Below the pieces are notes generated by a model that had not been told where the DNA came from, did no database searches, and saw only the letters and a list, made by a program, of their open reading frames with translations. From positions 1-30,752 of the forward strand of contig USAK01000022.1 of assembly GCA_900552565.1 (NCBI GenBank): a DNA stretch of 30,752 nucleotides, given 5' to 3'. A program made the translations under genes and the position numbers. This document shows positions 22,871-30,752 of the stretch, piece after piece. Positions within the stretch are counted from its first letter, which is position 1. Each line of letters starts with the position of its first letter. Origin of the DNA: an uncultured Selenomonas sp. (GTDB lineage Bacteria > Bacillota > Negativicutes > Selenomonadales > Selenomonadaceae).

Positions 22871-24523
22871 ATGAGAAGCGATATTGTCAAAAAAGGTGCT
22901 ACGCGCTGCGCGCATCGTTCCCTGTTTCATGCAAATGGTTATGGTCCTGAAGACCTCCAGAAGCCGCTGATCGGTATCTGCAATTCCTTTAACGAAATCA
23001 TCCCGGGCCACATTCACCTGCGTGAGATTGCCGAAGCTGCCAAGCTCGGTGTTGCCGCTGCCGGCGGTACGCCGATGGAATTCCCGGCAATCGGCGTCTG
23101 CGATGGTATTGCCATGGGTCATACGGGCATGAAATATTCCCTCGCGAGCCGCGAGCTCATCGCCGACTCCATCGAAGCCGTTGCCATGGCTTCCGGTTTT
23201 GACGGCCTCGTGCTGATTCCAAACTGCGATAAGATTGTTCCGGGCATGCTCATGGCCGCTGCCCGCCTGAACATTCCGGCCGTCGTCGTTTCGGGCGGCC
23301 CGATGCTGCCAGGCCGTTTCCATGGCCGTGACGTCAGTGTCAGCCAGGCCTTTGAAGCTGCCGGCAAATTCGCCGCTGGCCAGATGGATGCTGCCGAGAT
23401 GGCTGACCTCGAGTCGAAATGCTGCCCGGGCTGCGGTTCCTGCGCCGGCCTGTTCACGGCCAACACGATGAACTCCCTGACGGAAGTCCTCGGCATGGGC
23501 CTGCCGGGCAACGGCACGATTCCGGCTGCTTACAACGGCGAACGCCGCCTGCTCGCGAAACGCGCCGGTGCCGCCCTGATGGAACTCATCAAGAAAGACA
23601 TCAAGCCGCGTGACATCATGACGCGCGAAGCTTTCGAGAATGCCATCACGGTCGACATGGGCATCGGCGGTTCATCGAACACGGTCCTGCACCTCACGGC
23701 CATTGCCCATGAGGCTGGCATCGACCTGCCGGCACCGCTGTTCGATGAGATTTCGCGCCGCACGCCGTACATCACGAAGCTCAGCCCGGCCGGCAAGCAT
23801 CATATGACGGACCTCAATGAGGCCGGCGGTATTCCGGCTGTCATGCATGAGCTCTCCAAGAAGGGCCTGATTCATCTCGACGCCCTGACGATTACGGGCA
23901 CGGTCGGCGACCGCATCAAGAACGCCGAAGTCCTCGACCGCAATGTCATTCACAGCGTCGACGACCCGTACCGCAAAGAAGGCGGCATCGCCATCCTCAA
24001 GGGCAACCTCGCACCGGATTACGCCGTTGTCAAGGCTTCGGCTGTTGCTCCTGACATGCTGACGTACACGGGCAAAGCAAAATGCTACAACTCCGAGACG
24101 GAAGCCTGCGATGCCATCATGGCCGGCGATATCCATGACGGCGACGTTGTCGTCATCCGCTACGAAGGTCCAAAAGGCGGCCCAGGCATGCAGGAAATGC
24201 TCAACCCGACGGCAGTCATCACGGGCCGCGGCCTCAAAGTCGGCCTGATCACCGACGGCCGTTTCAGCGGTGCCAGCCAGGGTGCCTGCGTCGGCCACAT
24301 CTCGCCGGAAGCCATGGAGGGCGGCCCAATCGCTCTCATCGAAGACGGCGATGAAATCACCATCGACATCCCGAACCGCAGTCTGACGCTCGCCGTCAGC
24401 GACGAAGAACTCGCGAAACGCAAGGCCAACTGGAAGAAGCCAGAGCCGAAAATCAAGACCGGCTACCTCTCCCGCTACGCCAAACTCACGACGTCCGCCA
24501 GCACGGGTGCCGTACTCAAATAA
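22871..24523 (+). CDS. ilvD: Dihydroxy-acid dehydratase
   Basis: This 550-residue iron-sulfur enzyme of isoleucine/valine and pantothenate synthesis dehydrates dihydroxy acids to 2-keto acids. The cluster-associated cysteines are visible in GICNSF (Cys37), PNCDK (Cys119) and the [11 protein letters not shown] stretch. The C-terminal signature [21 protein letters not shown] is also present in part. The start is ATG 22871, with TAGGAG upstream. No other ilv or leu gene is adjacent, and a terminator follows directly, so it is a single-gene unit or ends a unit with cobO. Confidence 0.97.
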   Translation: MRSDIVKKGATRCAHRSLFHANGYGPEDLQKPLIGICNSFNEIIPGHIHLREIAEAAKLGVAAAGGTPMEFPAIGVCDGIAMGHTGMKYSLASRELIADSIEAVAMASGFDGLVLIPNCDKIVPGMLMAAARLNIPAVVVSGGPMLPGRFHGRDVSVSQAFEAAGKFAAGQMDAAEMADLESKCCPGCGSCAGLFTANTMNSLTEVLGMGLPGNGTIPAAYNGERRLLAKRAGAALMELIKKDIKPRDIMTREAFENAITVDMGIGGSSNTVLHLTAIAHEAGIDLPAPLFDEISRRTPYITKLSPAGKHHMTDLNEAGGIPAVMHELSKKGLIHLDALTITGTVGDRIKNAEVLDRNVIHSVDDPYRKEGGIAILKGNLAPDYAVVKASAVAPDMLTYTGKAKCYNSETEACDAIMAGDIHDGDVVVIRYEGPKGGPGMQEMLNPTAVITGRGLKVGLITDGRFSGASQGACVGHISPEAMEGGPIALIEDGDEITIDIPNRSLTLAVSDEELAKRKANWKKPEPKIKTGYLSRYAKLTTSASTGAVLK

Positions 24524-24539
24524 AATATAGACGCCAGTT

Positions 24540-24576
24540 AAAAGCTGCATGGGCATTTTGCTCATGCAGCTTTTTT
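24540..24576 (+). terminator. Terminator of ilvD
   Basis: Twelve-base perfect arms (24540-24551 and 24563-24574) with an 11-base loop run directly into six T. Confidence 0.9.
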
Positions 24577-25009
24577 GTGTCTGAAAGAGCTCTTTTTTAA
24601 TGAAGGAAAATGAAACAGCAGCGACAGTGAGGTGTTTTTTGTATGAAAAAATTTGCCATGCCGGCAAAAACTTTTTGACGAAAACCGAGTGAATAAAACG
24701 ATATGATTATTTATAACAAAATTAGTATAAAAATATAAAACAAAACGATATTTATAATAATGAAATACAGATGACGATAGATTCACTTATTACGGAATGT
24801 TGGGTTCTCAATCGAAAAAAAACAGAATGAAATGAAAAAAAGATGACCTGCTGCCCTTAGGATAAGGTCATTTTTTTCTTGACAGAGATTTTTAAACGTT
24901 CCAATTACGGCAACACATTCTGATTTGACCCTGCTGCGAGATGAGGTCATATGATTAGGTTAGTATTAAAGGCTAACAAGGGTTTAATATTGTAGGGGGG
25001 AACCATCAG
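24577..25009. other. AT-rich intergenic region upstream of the adhesin
   Basis: No convincing gene is seen here. The region is much more AT-rich than its surroundings. It holds a weak hairpin (24652-24657 with 24663-24668) and a terminator-like hairpin with T tract (24843-24880). There are two related dyads: TGACCT/AGGTCA at 24844-24870 and TGACC/GGTCA at 24926-24949, both with GCTGC in the loop. Candidate promoter parts are TTGACA at 24879-24884 (poor -10) and TTGACC 24925-24930 with TATGAT 24950-24955 (19-base spacer). The long leader suggests regulated expression of the adhesin. Confidence 0.55.
24843..24880 (+). terminator. Terminator-like hairpin in the adhesin upstream region
   Basis: Seven-base arms (24843-24849 and 24865-24871) are followed by a T tract. 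There is no gene just upstream apart from ilvD, which already has a terminator. It may end a small RNA or act as an insulator. Confidence 0.5.
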
Positions 25010-28000
25010 ATGAACAAGATATATAAAGTCATCTATAGTAAAGTCAAACAATGTTATATTGTCGTCTCGGAGCTGGCCAAAAGCCACGTCAAAAGCTCCC
25101 ACGGCAGCAATGGTCAGCAGAAAGCGGCTCTGACCATGTCCGTCCTGCTCGCGCTCGGGGCATTTACCTTTGCGTTTGGGCCGGTGAATGCAGAGGCGGC
25201 GACGAAAACCAAGACCGATGGTTCCAACTTCATTGGTGTTGAACGGACGGATGGCACGTTCGAAGATTCGTCCTACAAAAACTATAATGGCGGTGGCGCC
25301 GAAGGCCCTCAATCCATTACCATCGGTACGGCGGCTGAAGCAGGAAACAGTACGATTACCATTGGCGATCGGAGAGCCGGCGCGTCTATTGGCAGCGTCT
25401 ATGTGGGCCAGGGCGACATCAAAAATCCTTTTACCGATCGAGGCGGCTGGGTCACTTCGGTAGGGTATAATTCTGATGCAACTGGATATGGTTCCATCGC
25501 CATCGGTTCCAATGCAATCGCCAAAAATGATATCGAGCAAAATATTGAGTTATCAAATGCATCTGGCGATTTGAATGACAATCCGACCATAAAGGGCGCA
25601 TCCGTTGCTCTAGGATACAGCGCCAGTGCGGCAGATGGCAGTATTGCGATCGGGTCTTATTCTGTAGCCACGGCAGCTGCTTCCACAGAAACTGCCAAAT
25701 TCAGAGACAATACGGATTCTGATTACAAGGCACCTTCCTCCTATGTTTCCGTGGGTTCCGACACGGTAAAACGCCGGATTACCAATGTGGCAGCCGGTTC
25801 TGATGCCAACGATGTGGCCACCGTGGGCCAGCTGGCCTATGTAGAACAAGAAGCCCAGGCTAAGGGTTCCTGGAAACTGACGGCCGGCAAGGCCAATGAA
25901 TCCACCGTTACGGCCGGCTCCACTGTAGACTTCTCTGCCGGGTCCGACGGGAACCTGTCCGTATCCAAAACGGCCGATTCTAATAACGTCACCATCGGCC
26001 TGAAGAAAGATGTGACTTTGGGGGCGGCTACTTCCGGCAATGGCGGCAGCCTCGATGTTTATCGTGCCGTTGCAGATGCTAATAGTGATAAGGAAACGAA
26101 TCCGAAAGGGCATGTATATGACCAGTTAGGCAGTCATGTCCGTATCGATGGCTCGACGGTAAGTGTGCACTATGATAATGGCACAGGTAACAGCGATGCA
26201 AGGGGCATAGTTCTTGGCGTTGCCAATGACAGCTATGCGGACTCGAGTGATTCAACAAAGACTGTTAATAGCCCTCTTGGCTATGTATATTTGCAGGATG
26301 GAGACAATTACTACTATATCCATGGTGCCATGAACAATGACACTGATTATCAGGGGCGCCTTGTCTACAACAGTTCCAAGTCGGGATATAACTACATTGC
26401 TAACCTGGAAGATGGAATAAGCTTCTCCGGCGATGCTGTAAAAGCCGGCAGCACTGCAAAAAATACCACGGCAGATACCCGGCTGGATCCTACGGCAGCC
26501 AACCATACGCTGAGTATCACCGGCGGTGCAAAGACTGATCTGACCACCGGCAACATCGGTGTGGTTACGACGCCGACAGAATATGATGGCACCGTGAACA
26601 ACGGAGTAAAGACAGCAGGCGGACTTTCCATCCAGCTGGCCAAAGACCTGAAAGGCATCACATCCATTGTCAACGGTACAGATGGCAGCGGTGCCAAGAT
26701 TACTCTGGGCACCAGCGGCACCACCATCAGCGGCGGCGACGTGAGTGTCAGCGGCAATAAGATCACCAAGGTAGGCAGCGGCCTAGGCGAGGACGGAACG
26801 TATAATTCTGTGACGGATGCTGAAAATGCAGCTAATCTGAGCGATGTCAGCAAAATGATCAATAATGCTGCTGACAGCAACGGCAAAAAGCTGGGCGACA
26901 AGGCAAATATCGATGCGTCCAATATTGGTACGAACCTGAAGGGCTCTGATGGAACGACGAAGGCTATTGATGATGAAATCAGAACGAATGAAAACAACTG
27001 GGGTACTGCCATCGGCACGGGCAAGATTGCGGATTCTTCGGCACAGGATGCTTCTAGTAATGGTTCTCAGCAGCTTGTCACGGGCGGTACGGTCTATAAT
27101 GCTTTGAATCAGGCTAAAAATGAATTGACAAATAATCTGACTTATAAAGCCGGCTGGGGAATCGATATTGCTGATAAGACCAATGATGATGGTACCGTAA
27201 CGAAAAATGTCATCAGCCTTGATCGCAATCTGGGAACAAATTACGGTAATCAAGCTGGTGGCACGGGGAAGGTTTCACTGGCAGCCAGCGGTGAAAATTC
27301 TCTGGTATTGGGAACTAGTGCTACGATTGAAACCAAAGATATCGCACATAAGGATCAGGATGTTGAATATGGTGCTACCGCACAAGATTCTGTAACTGTA
27401 GGCGGTTTCAATAATCTGGCTTCTGGCTCACAGGCAATTGTTAATGGCGGTTCCTATAATGTGGCTTCTGGTTATGCGTCTGTTGTCAATGGTGGTGGCG
27501 GTATTGGTAATAATGGAACTCACTATGGCAACACAGCTTCTGGAAAATTCTCGACGGTTACTGGTGGTGCAGCCAATACGGCTTCCGGTACGTATGCAAC
27601 TATTAATGGCGGACAGAGATTAACGGCCTCAGGGGTTGCTTCTCTGGCGGCTGGTGGCAGCGGTAACACGGCTTCCGGCGGCATCAGCCTTGCAGCTGGC
27701 GGTATGTCGAATGCTGCTGAAGGCGACGGCACAGCCATCTTGAATGGTGCGGAGAATACAGCAACAGGACATCTGTCAACAATCGTCGGTGGCTATAAAA
27801 ATCAGACTGCCGGGTATTATTCCAGTGCTATGGGAGGAACAGGTTCTCATACAGAAGGCATTCGTTCTGTAGGTATTGGCGGCGGCAGCACAGGTCTGGA
27901 TGCTTCTGACAGTGTGGCTATCGGAAATGGTTCTATGGTTACCGTGGAAAAAGGCGTGGCCATTGGTCAAAGCAGCGTCACCAATCAAGCCGGTACGATT

Positions 28001-30256
28001 TCTTTTGGTCATAATCAAGGAGACGTAAAAGAACGGACTGTAACTTATAAAAAGAAAGATAATGGATCTATTGAATATGATTCGAACTATCAGCCTGTTA
28101 TTGATACAGTAACGGAGACTACCTATGATTCTGCTGCTTATAACCGTCTGGTTAAAGTGGCTGATGGACAGGATGATCATGATGTGGTGGTTGTGGAACA
28201 ACTGAAGAATCTGGCAGCGGCTTCGGATGCTTCCAATATTGGAGCAAATTTGTCCAAGGTTCCTATCAAGGATGCCGATGGAAATATTCAATATGATGAT
28301 TCCGGTGCTATGAAAATGCAGGATGCCAGCGATTCCGATAAGACAACCAATGAAAATTTCTGGGGCCAGGCCATCGGCACAGGCAAGATTACGGATGATG
28401 CTGCGAAGGGCGGCCAGCAGCTCGTTACTGGCAGCACTGTGTTCAATGAAGTACGTCCTGCAACGAATGATGGAAAATATGTCAAGAAAGACCAGACGAC
28501 AGGTGAAAACTTGAGCAAGCTGGATTCTGCCCTGCAGAATGTCGATAAAAAAGCCGGTGCCCACACGGTGCTGAAGGTGGAAGGTCAATCAGCCGGGACA
28601 GCAGATGGTGAATATAAGGGCACGAATCTTCTGCTTCATCAGGATACCGATTCTGAAACGGGACAGGTAACTTATGACCTGAAGCTGGCAAACAAAGTCA
28701 CCATTGGTTCTGCAGATGACACAAAGGTAACCATCGATGGCACCAAGGGCGAAGTCTCCGGATTGAACAATACGGATTGGAGTAAAGATAAGAGTTCTGA
28801 CTATGAGAATTCCGATAAGGCAGCTACGGAAGCCCAGGTACAGAAAGCTTATGATGCAGCCGTCCAGGAAGCTGGAACAAATGCAGCCAAGAACGATATC
28901 CATGTGGCAGCTGGTGAACAGTCTGTAAGCAATGACAATAAGATTTCCATGAACCTTGTGGATGGAAATGGCAAGACTCAGGGAACCGTCACGATTACTG
29001 ACGTGGCCAGAGCCAGCGATATGGGCAATGTTTCCGATTTGCATGATAATTTGAAGAAAACTGATGGCACGGCTACTACGGTAATAGCTGCCATCAACAA
29101 AGTGGATGACAAAATCGGCGACCAGAAATACAGCACTAGCAATACCAGCACCAGCGGTAACAAATATGTGACAGACGGTGACAGCATCACTAACGCCATC
29201 GGCAAACTGGACGGAGCAGTACAGAAGGCTGCCGATGCGGCTGCAACAGCCGGTAAACAGCATTCTACGGTTTCTGCTGGTTCGAATATTGACGTGGATG
29301 GTGAAAAACAGAGTGATGGTCATATGGACTACAAAGTGTCTCTGAAAGATAACATTTCCCTGAACAGCGTGACCACGAAGACTACGACCACCGATACTCT
29401 GACTGTCAACAACAATGCTACCATCGGCGGTGTCACGATTAAAGACCAGACAATCAGCGGTCTGAAAGATACGGACATCAAGGAAGGTTCCACTAATGCA
29501 GTCAATGGCAATACAATCTGGAAAGAACTTCGTCCGGAAAGTGATGGCTCGTACATCAAGAAAGACAGCACGACGGCTAAGAACCTTATCAGCCTTGACA
29601 CTCAGGTCAAGAAGACCAGCGACCTCATCAACAGTGATGGCAAGACGATCAAGATTGGCGGCAGCGATGCTGCGACGAAAGTCGATGTCAGCGGCAAGGA
29701 TGGTCAGGGCCGTGTGATCACGGGCGTGAAGACGGATGCGAATGACTCGACTTCAGCGGCCAGTGTCGGTTATGTCAATGATATGAATGCGGCGAACACG
29801 CAGCAGATTTATCACGACATGAACTCGGCTTACAGCCATGTCGAGAACGACATCAGCCGTGCAGCGGCCGGCAGCAATGCTTTGGCAGCCCTGCATCCGA
29901 TGGAATTTGACCCGGACGACAAGGCTCAGTATGCCCTTGGCTACGGCCATTACCGCAATTCGAACGCCGGCGCGGTCGGCGTGTTCTATCAGCCGGATGA
30001 GAACAGCATGTTCAGCCTCGGTGCTTCGTTTGGCAATGGCGATGCCGGCATCAACGCGGGCGTGACGTTCAAGTTCGGCCCGGGCGGCTCGGGTCACCAT
30101 GCGCTGACGAAGACGCAGATGGCCAAGGTCATCGACGCACAGTCGAAGGAGATTGACGCACTCAAGAAGGACAATGCCGACAAGGATAAACGCATCGATG
30201 CTCTTGAGCAGAAAGTCAATGAGATTCTGGCCAAAGTCGAGAAAGACAAGGCTTGA
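25010..30256 (+). CDS. Trimeric autotransporter adhesin (YadA-like, type Vc)
   Basis: This 1748-residue surface adhesin begins with an extended signal peptide region (MNKIYKVIYSKVKQCYIVVS) and then a Sec core cleaved near AEA63. A first YadA-type head with SIAIG-like repeats (about 95-230) is followed by a neck (RRITNVAAGSDANDVATVGQL, 256-276). A stalk follows, then a second long head of degenerate GG-repeats (about 797-1004) and a second neck (about 1044-1070). More stalk, a last neck (GVKTDANDSTSAASVGYVN) and the YadA anchor (about 1621-1691) come next. Unusually, the chain continues 57 residues past the barrel into a predicted coiled coil (1705-1748). Stalk units recur, for example AIGTGKI-QQLVTG in two copies and RP-x-DG-Y-KKD in two. 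GGGGGG precedes the start. Confidence 0.95.
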   Translation: MNKIYKVIYSKVKQCYIVVSELAKSHVKSSHGSNGQQKAALTMSVLLALGAFTFAFGPVNAEAATKTKTDGSNFIGVERTDGTFEDSSYKNYNGGGAEGPQSITIGTAAEAGNSTITIGDRRAGASIGSVYVGQGDIKNPFTDRGGWVTSVGYNSDATGYGSIAIGSNAIAKNDIEQNIELSNASGDLNDNPTIKGASVALGYSASAADGSIAIGSYSVATAAASTETAKFRDNTDSDYKAPSSYVSVGSDTVKRRITNVAAGSDANDVATVGQLAYVEQEAQAKGSWKLTAGKANESTVTAGSTVDFSAGSDGNLSVSKTADSNNVTIGLKKDVTLGAATSGNGGSLDVYRAVADANSDKETNPKGHVYDQLGSHVRIDGSTVSVHYDNGTGNSDARGIVLGVANDSYADSSDSTKTVNSPLGYVYLQDGDNYYYIHGAMNNDTDYQGRLVYNSSKSGYNYIANLEDGISFSGDAVKAGSTAKNTTADTRLDPTAANHTLSITGGAKTDLTTGNIGVVTTPTEYDGTVNNGVKTAGGLSIQLAKDLKGITSIVNGTDGSGAKITLGTSGTTISGGDVSVSGNKITKVGSGLGEDGTYNSVTDAENAANLSDVSKMINNAADSNGKKLGDKANIDASNIGTNLKGSDGTTKAIDDEIRTNENNWGTAIGTGKIADSSAQDASSNGSQQLVTGGTVYNALNQAKNELTNNLTYKAGWGIDIADKTNDDGTVTKNVISLDRNLGTNYGNQAGGTGKVSLAASGENSLVLGTSATIETKDIAHKDQDVEYGATAQDSVTVGGFNNLASGSQAIVNGGSYNVASGYASVVNGGGGIGNNGTHYGNTASGKFSTVTGGAANTASGTYATINGGQRLTASGVASLAAGGSGNTASGGISLAAGGMSNAAEGDGTAILNGAENTATGHLSTIVGGYKNQTAGYYSSAMGGTGSHTEGIRSVGIGGGSTGLDASDSVAIGNGSMVTVEKGVAIGQSSVTNQAGTISFGHNQGDVKERTVTYKKKDNGSIEYDSNYQPVIDTVTETTYDSAAYNRLVKVADGQDDHDVVVVEQLKNLAAASDASNIGANLSKVPIKDADGNIQYDDSGAMKMQDASDSDKTTNENFWGQAIGTGKITDDAAKGGQQLVTGSTVFNEVRPATNDGKYVKKDQTTGENLSKLDSALQNVDKKAGAHTVLKVEGQSAGTADGEYKGTNLLLHQDTDSETGQVTYDLKLANKVTIGSADDTKVTIDGTKGEVSGLNNTDWSKDKSSDYENSDKAATEAQVQKAYDAAVQEAGTNAAKNDIHVAAGEQSVSNDNKISMNLVDGNGKTQGTVTITDVARASDMGNVSDLHDNLKKTDGTATTVIAAINKVDDKIGDQKYSTSNTSTSGNKYVTDGDSITNAIGKLDGAVQKAADAAATAGKQHSTVSAGSNIDVDGEKQSDGHMDYKVSLKDNISLNSVTTKTTTTDTLTVNNNATIGGVTIKDQTISGLKDTDIKEGSTNAVNGNTIWKELRPESDGSYIKKDSTTAKNLISLDTQVKKTSDLINSDGKTIKIGGSDAATKVDVSGKDGQGRVITGVKTDANDSTSAASVGYVNDMNAANTQQIYHDMNSAYSHVENDISRAAAGSNALAALHPMEFDPDDKAQYALGYGHYRNSNAGAVGVFYQPDENSMFSLGASFGNGDAGINAGVTFKFGPGGSGHHALTKTQMAKVIDAQSKEIDALKKDNADKDKRIDALEQKVNEILAKVEKDKA

Positions 30257-30316
30257 GTCTGCTGGACACGAGGCAAACGCATCGTATCTATTATTATTAT
30301 AAGGAAGTGAATTTAT

Positions 30317-30565
30317 ATGACAGCAACGCGAAAAGTCCATATCTGGTCCACGCGTCTCAAGGAGCTGCGCATCCAGAACAACTTGTCGCAGGCCGAGGTT
30401 GCCAAAGTCATTCAGTGCAGTCAGGTCGCGTACGGCATGTATGAACTCGGCAAACGCAAAATTCCCATTGATAAGCTGGTCGTTCTGGCGAAATACTACC
30501 GTGTTTCGCTCGACTATCTGGCGGGGCTTTGTGACAATGTCGGTGGCTTAACCGCAAATATGTGA
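30317..30565 (+). CDS. Small XRE-family DNA-binding protein
   Basis: This 82-residue protein is little more than a Cro/C1-type helix-turn-helix: RLKELRIQNNLSQAEVAKVI, then VAYGMYELGKRKIPIDKLVV and VSLDYLAG (about residues 13-70). A GGAAGTGA ribosome binding site precedes ATG 30317. It begins 60 bases after the adhesin stop with no terminator between, and a strong terminator follows it. It is probably co-transcribed with the adhesin and could regulate it, which is inference from position. A phage-like repressor is less likely because no phage genes are near. Confidence 0.88.
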   Translation: MTATRKVHIWSTRLKELRIQNNLSQAEVAKVIQCSQVAYGMYELGKRKIPIDKLVVLAKYYRVSLDYLAGLCDNVGGLTANM

Positions 30566-30595
30566 TAAGAAGAAGTATTAACTTTTTGATGAAAG

Positions 30596-30640
30596 ACACC
30601 GCCTGCCCTCAGTCAGAGACCCGCAGGCGGTGTTTTTATT
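30596..30640 (+). terminator. Terminator after the XRE gene
   Basis: Eleven-base perfect arms (30596-30606 and 30623-30633) with a 16-base loop lead into a T-rich tract. It ends the adhesin-regulator unit. Confidence 0.9.
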
Positions 30641-30689
30641 TTGTTGTACAATCTTATTGAGTATATAGATGAAGCACCACAGGAAGGAG

Positions 30690-30752
30690 GCTATGCCGTC
30701 AACTACCCGCGACTGAAGTCGCGAGCTTGAGGGAATCTTTCGATACCTCAAT
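30690..30752. mobile_element. Possible IS200/IS605-type element end
   Basis: A short hairpin CGCGAC-TGAA-GTCGCG (30708-30723), preceded by CAACTACC and followed by AGCTTGAGGG, resembles the subterminal hairpins of IS200/IS605 (TnpA/TnpB) elements. A TCAA tetranucleotide, a common right-end cleavage site in that family, lies at 30748-30751, 24 bases past the hairpin. The window ends here, so neither a transposase gene nor the other end can be seen. Confidence 0.45.

Noticed and set aside
24643..24678. Eleven-codon peptide frame after ilvD
   Set aside because: Too short, poor ribosome binding site, and it overlaps a small hairpin.

Overview
The window looks like a chromosomal segment of a diderm Firmicute of the class Negativicutes (a Selenomonas- or Mitsuokella-like anaerobe). 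This is inferred from two things seen together. The first is a Firmicute core gene order (yicC-remA-gmk-rpoZ-coaBC). The second is a 1748-residue trimeric autotransporter adhesin, which needs an outer membrane. Most genes are GC-rich at third positions and have strong AGGAGG-like ribosome binding sites. The thiazole branch uses ThiH, the tyrosine-dependent anaerobic enzyme. No tRNA, rRNA or CRISPR array was seen.

Layout. 1-2700: a LysR regulator preceded by a 25-bp tandem duplication, then an MFS transporter. 2700-8860: rqcH (minus strand), divergent from dapF and the housekeeping run yicC-remA-gmk-rpoZ-coaBC. 8860-10272: a small exported protein (minus) and an unrecognised, apparently duplicated cytosolic protein (plus). 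10260-13802: an Rrf2-type regulator leading a lipid-linked sugar module (GT39 membrane glycosyltransferase, GT2 polyprenyl-phosphate glycosyltransferase, GtrA flippase-like protein). 13898-17146: a TPP riboswitch with terminator controlling thiS-thiG-thiH-tenI. 17174-19957: a compact sulfur-carrier operon with a consensus promoter and a long leader hairpin. 19993-21977: ammonium transporter and P-II protein behind two tandem attenuators. 22238-24523: cobalamin adenosyltransferase and ilvD. 25010-30565: the adhesin and a small XRE regulator. The right edge carries a hairpin resembling an IS200/IS605-type end.

The most interesting region is 13.9-20 kb. The second operon encodes a ThiS-like sulfur carrier with two residues after its diglycine, a ThiF/MoeB-type activating enzyme, a JAMM metalloprotease, a compact siroheme sulfite reductase with two extra [4Fe-4S] clusters, and a TusA-like protein. 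This set corresponds to the protein-thiocarboxylate route to homocysteine described in Wolinella succinogenes (HcyS/HcyF/HcyD/Sir, feeding MetY). The neighbouring thi operon has its own ThiS, which also carries a residue after the glycines (...GGGC), but has no thiF. The single activating enzyme and JAMM protease may therefore serve both carriers, linking thiamin and methionine sulfur supply.

A second point of interest is the amt leader. It has two terminators, and each is overlapped by a short hairpin whose six-base loop has A at position 1 and G at position 4. That is the pattern recognised by ANTAR-domain antiterminators. A third is the adhesin, which continues about 57 residues past its membrane anchor into a predicted coiled coil.
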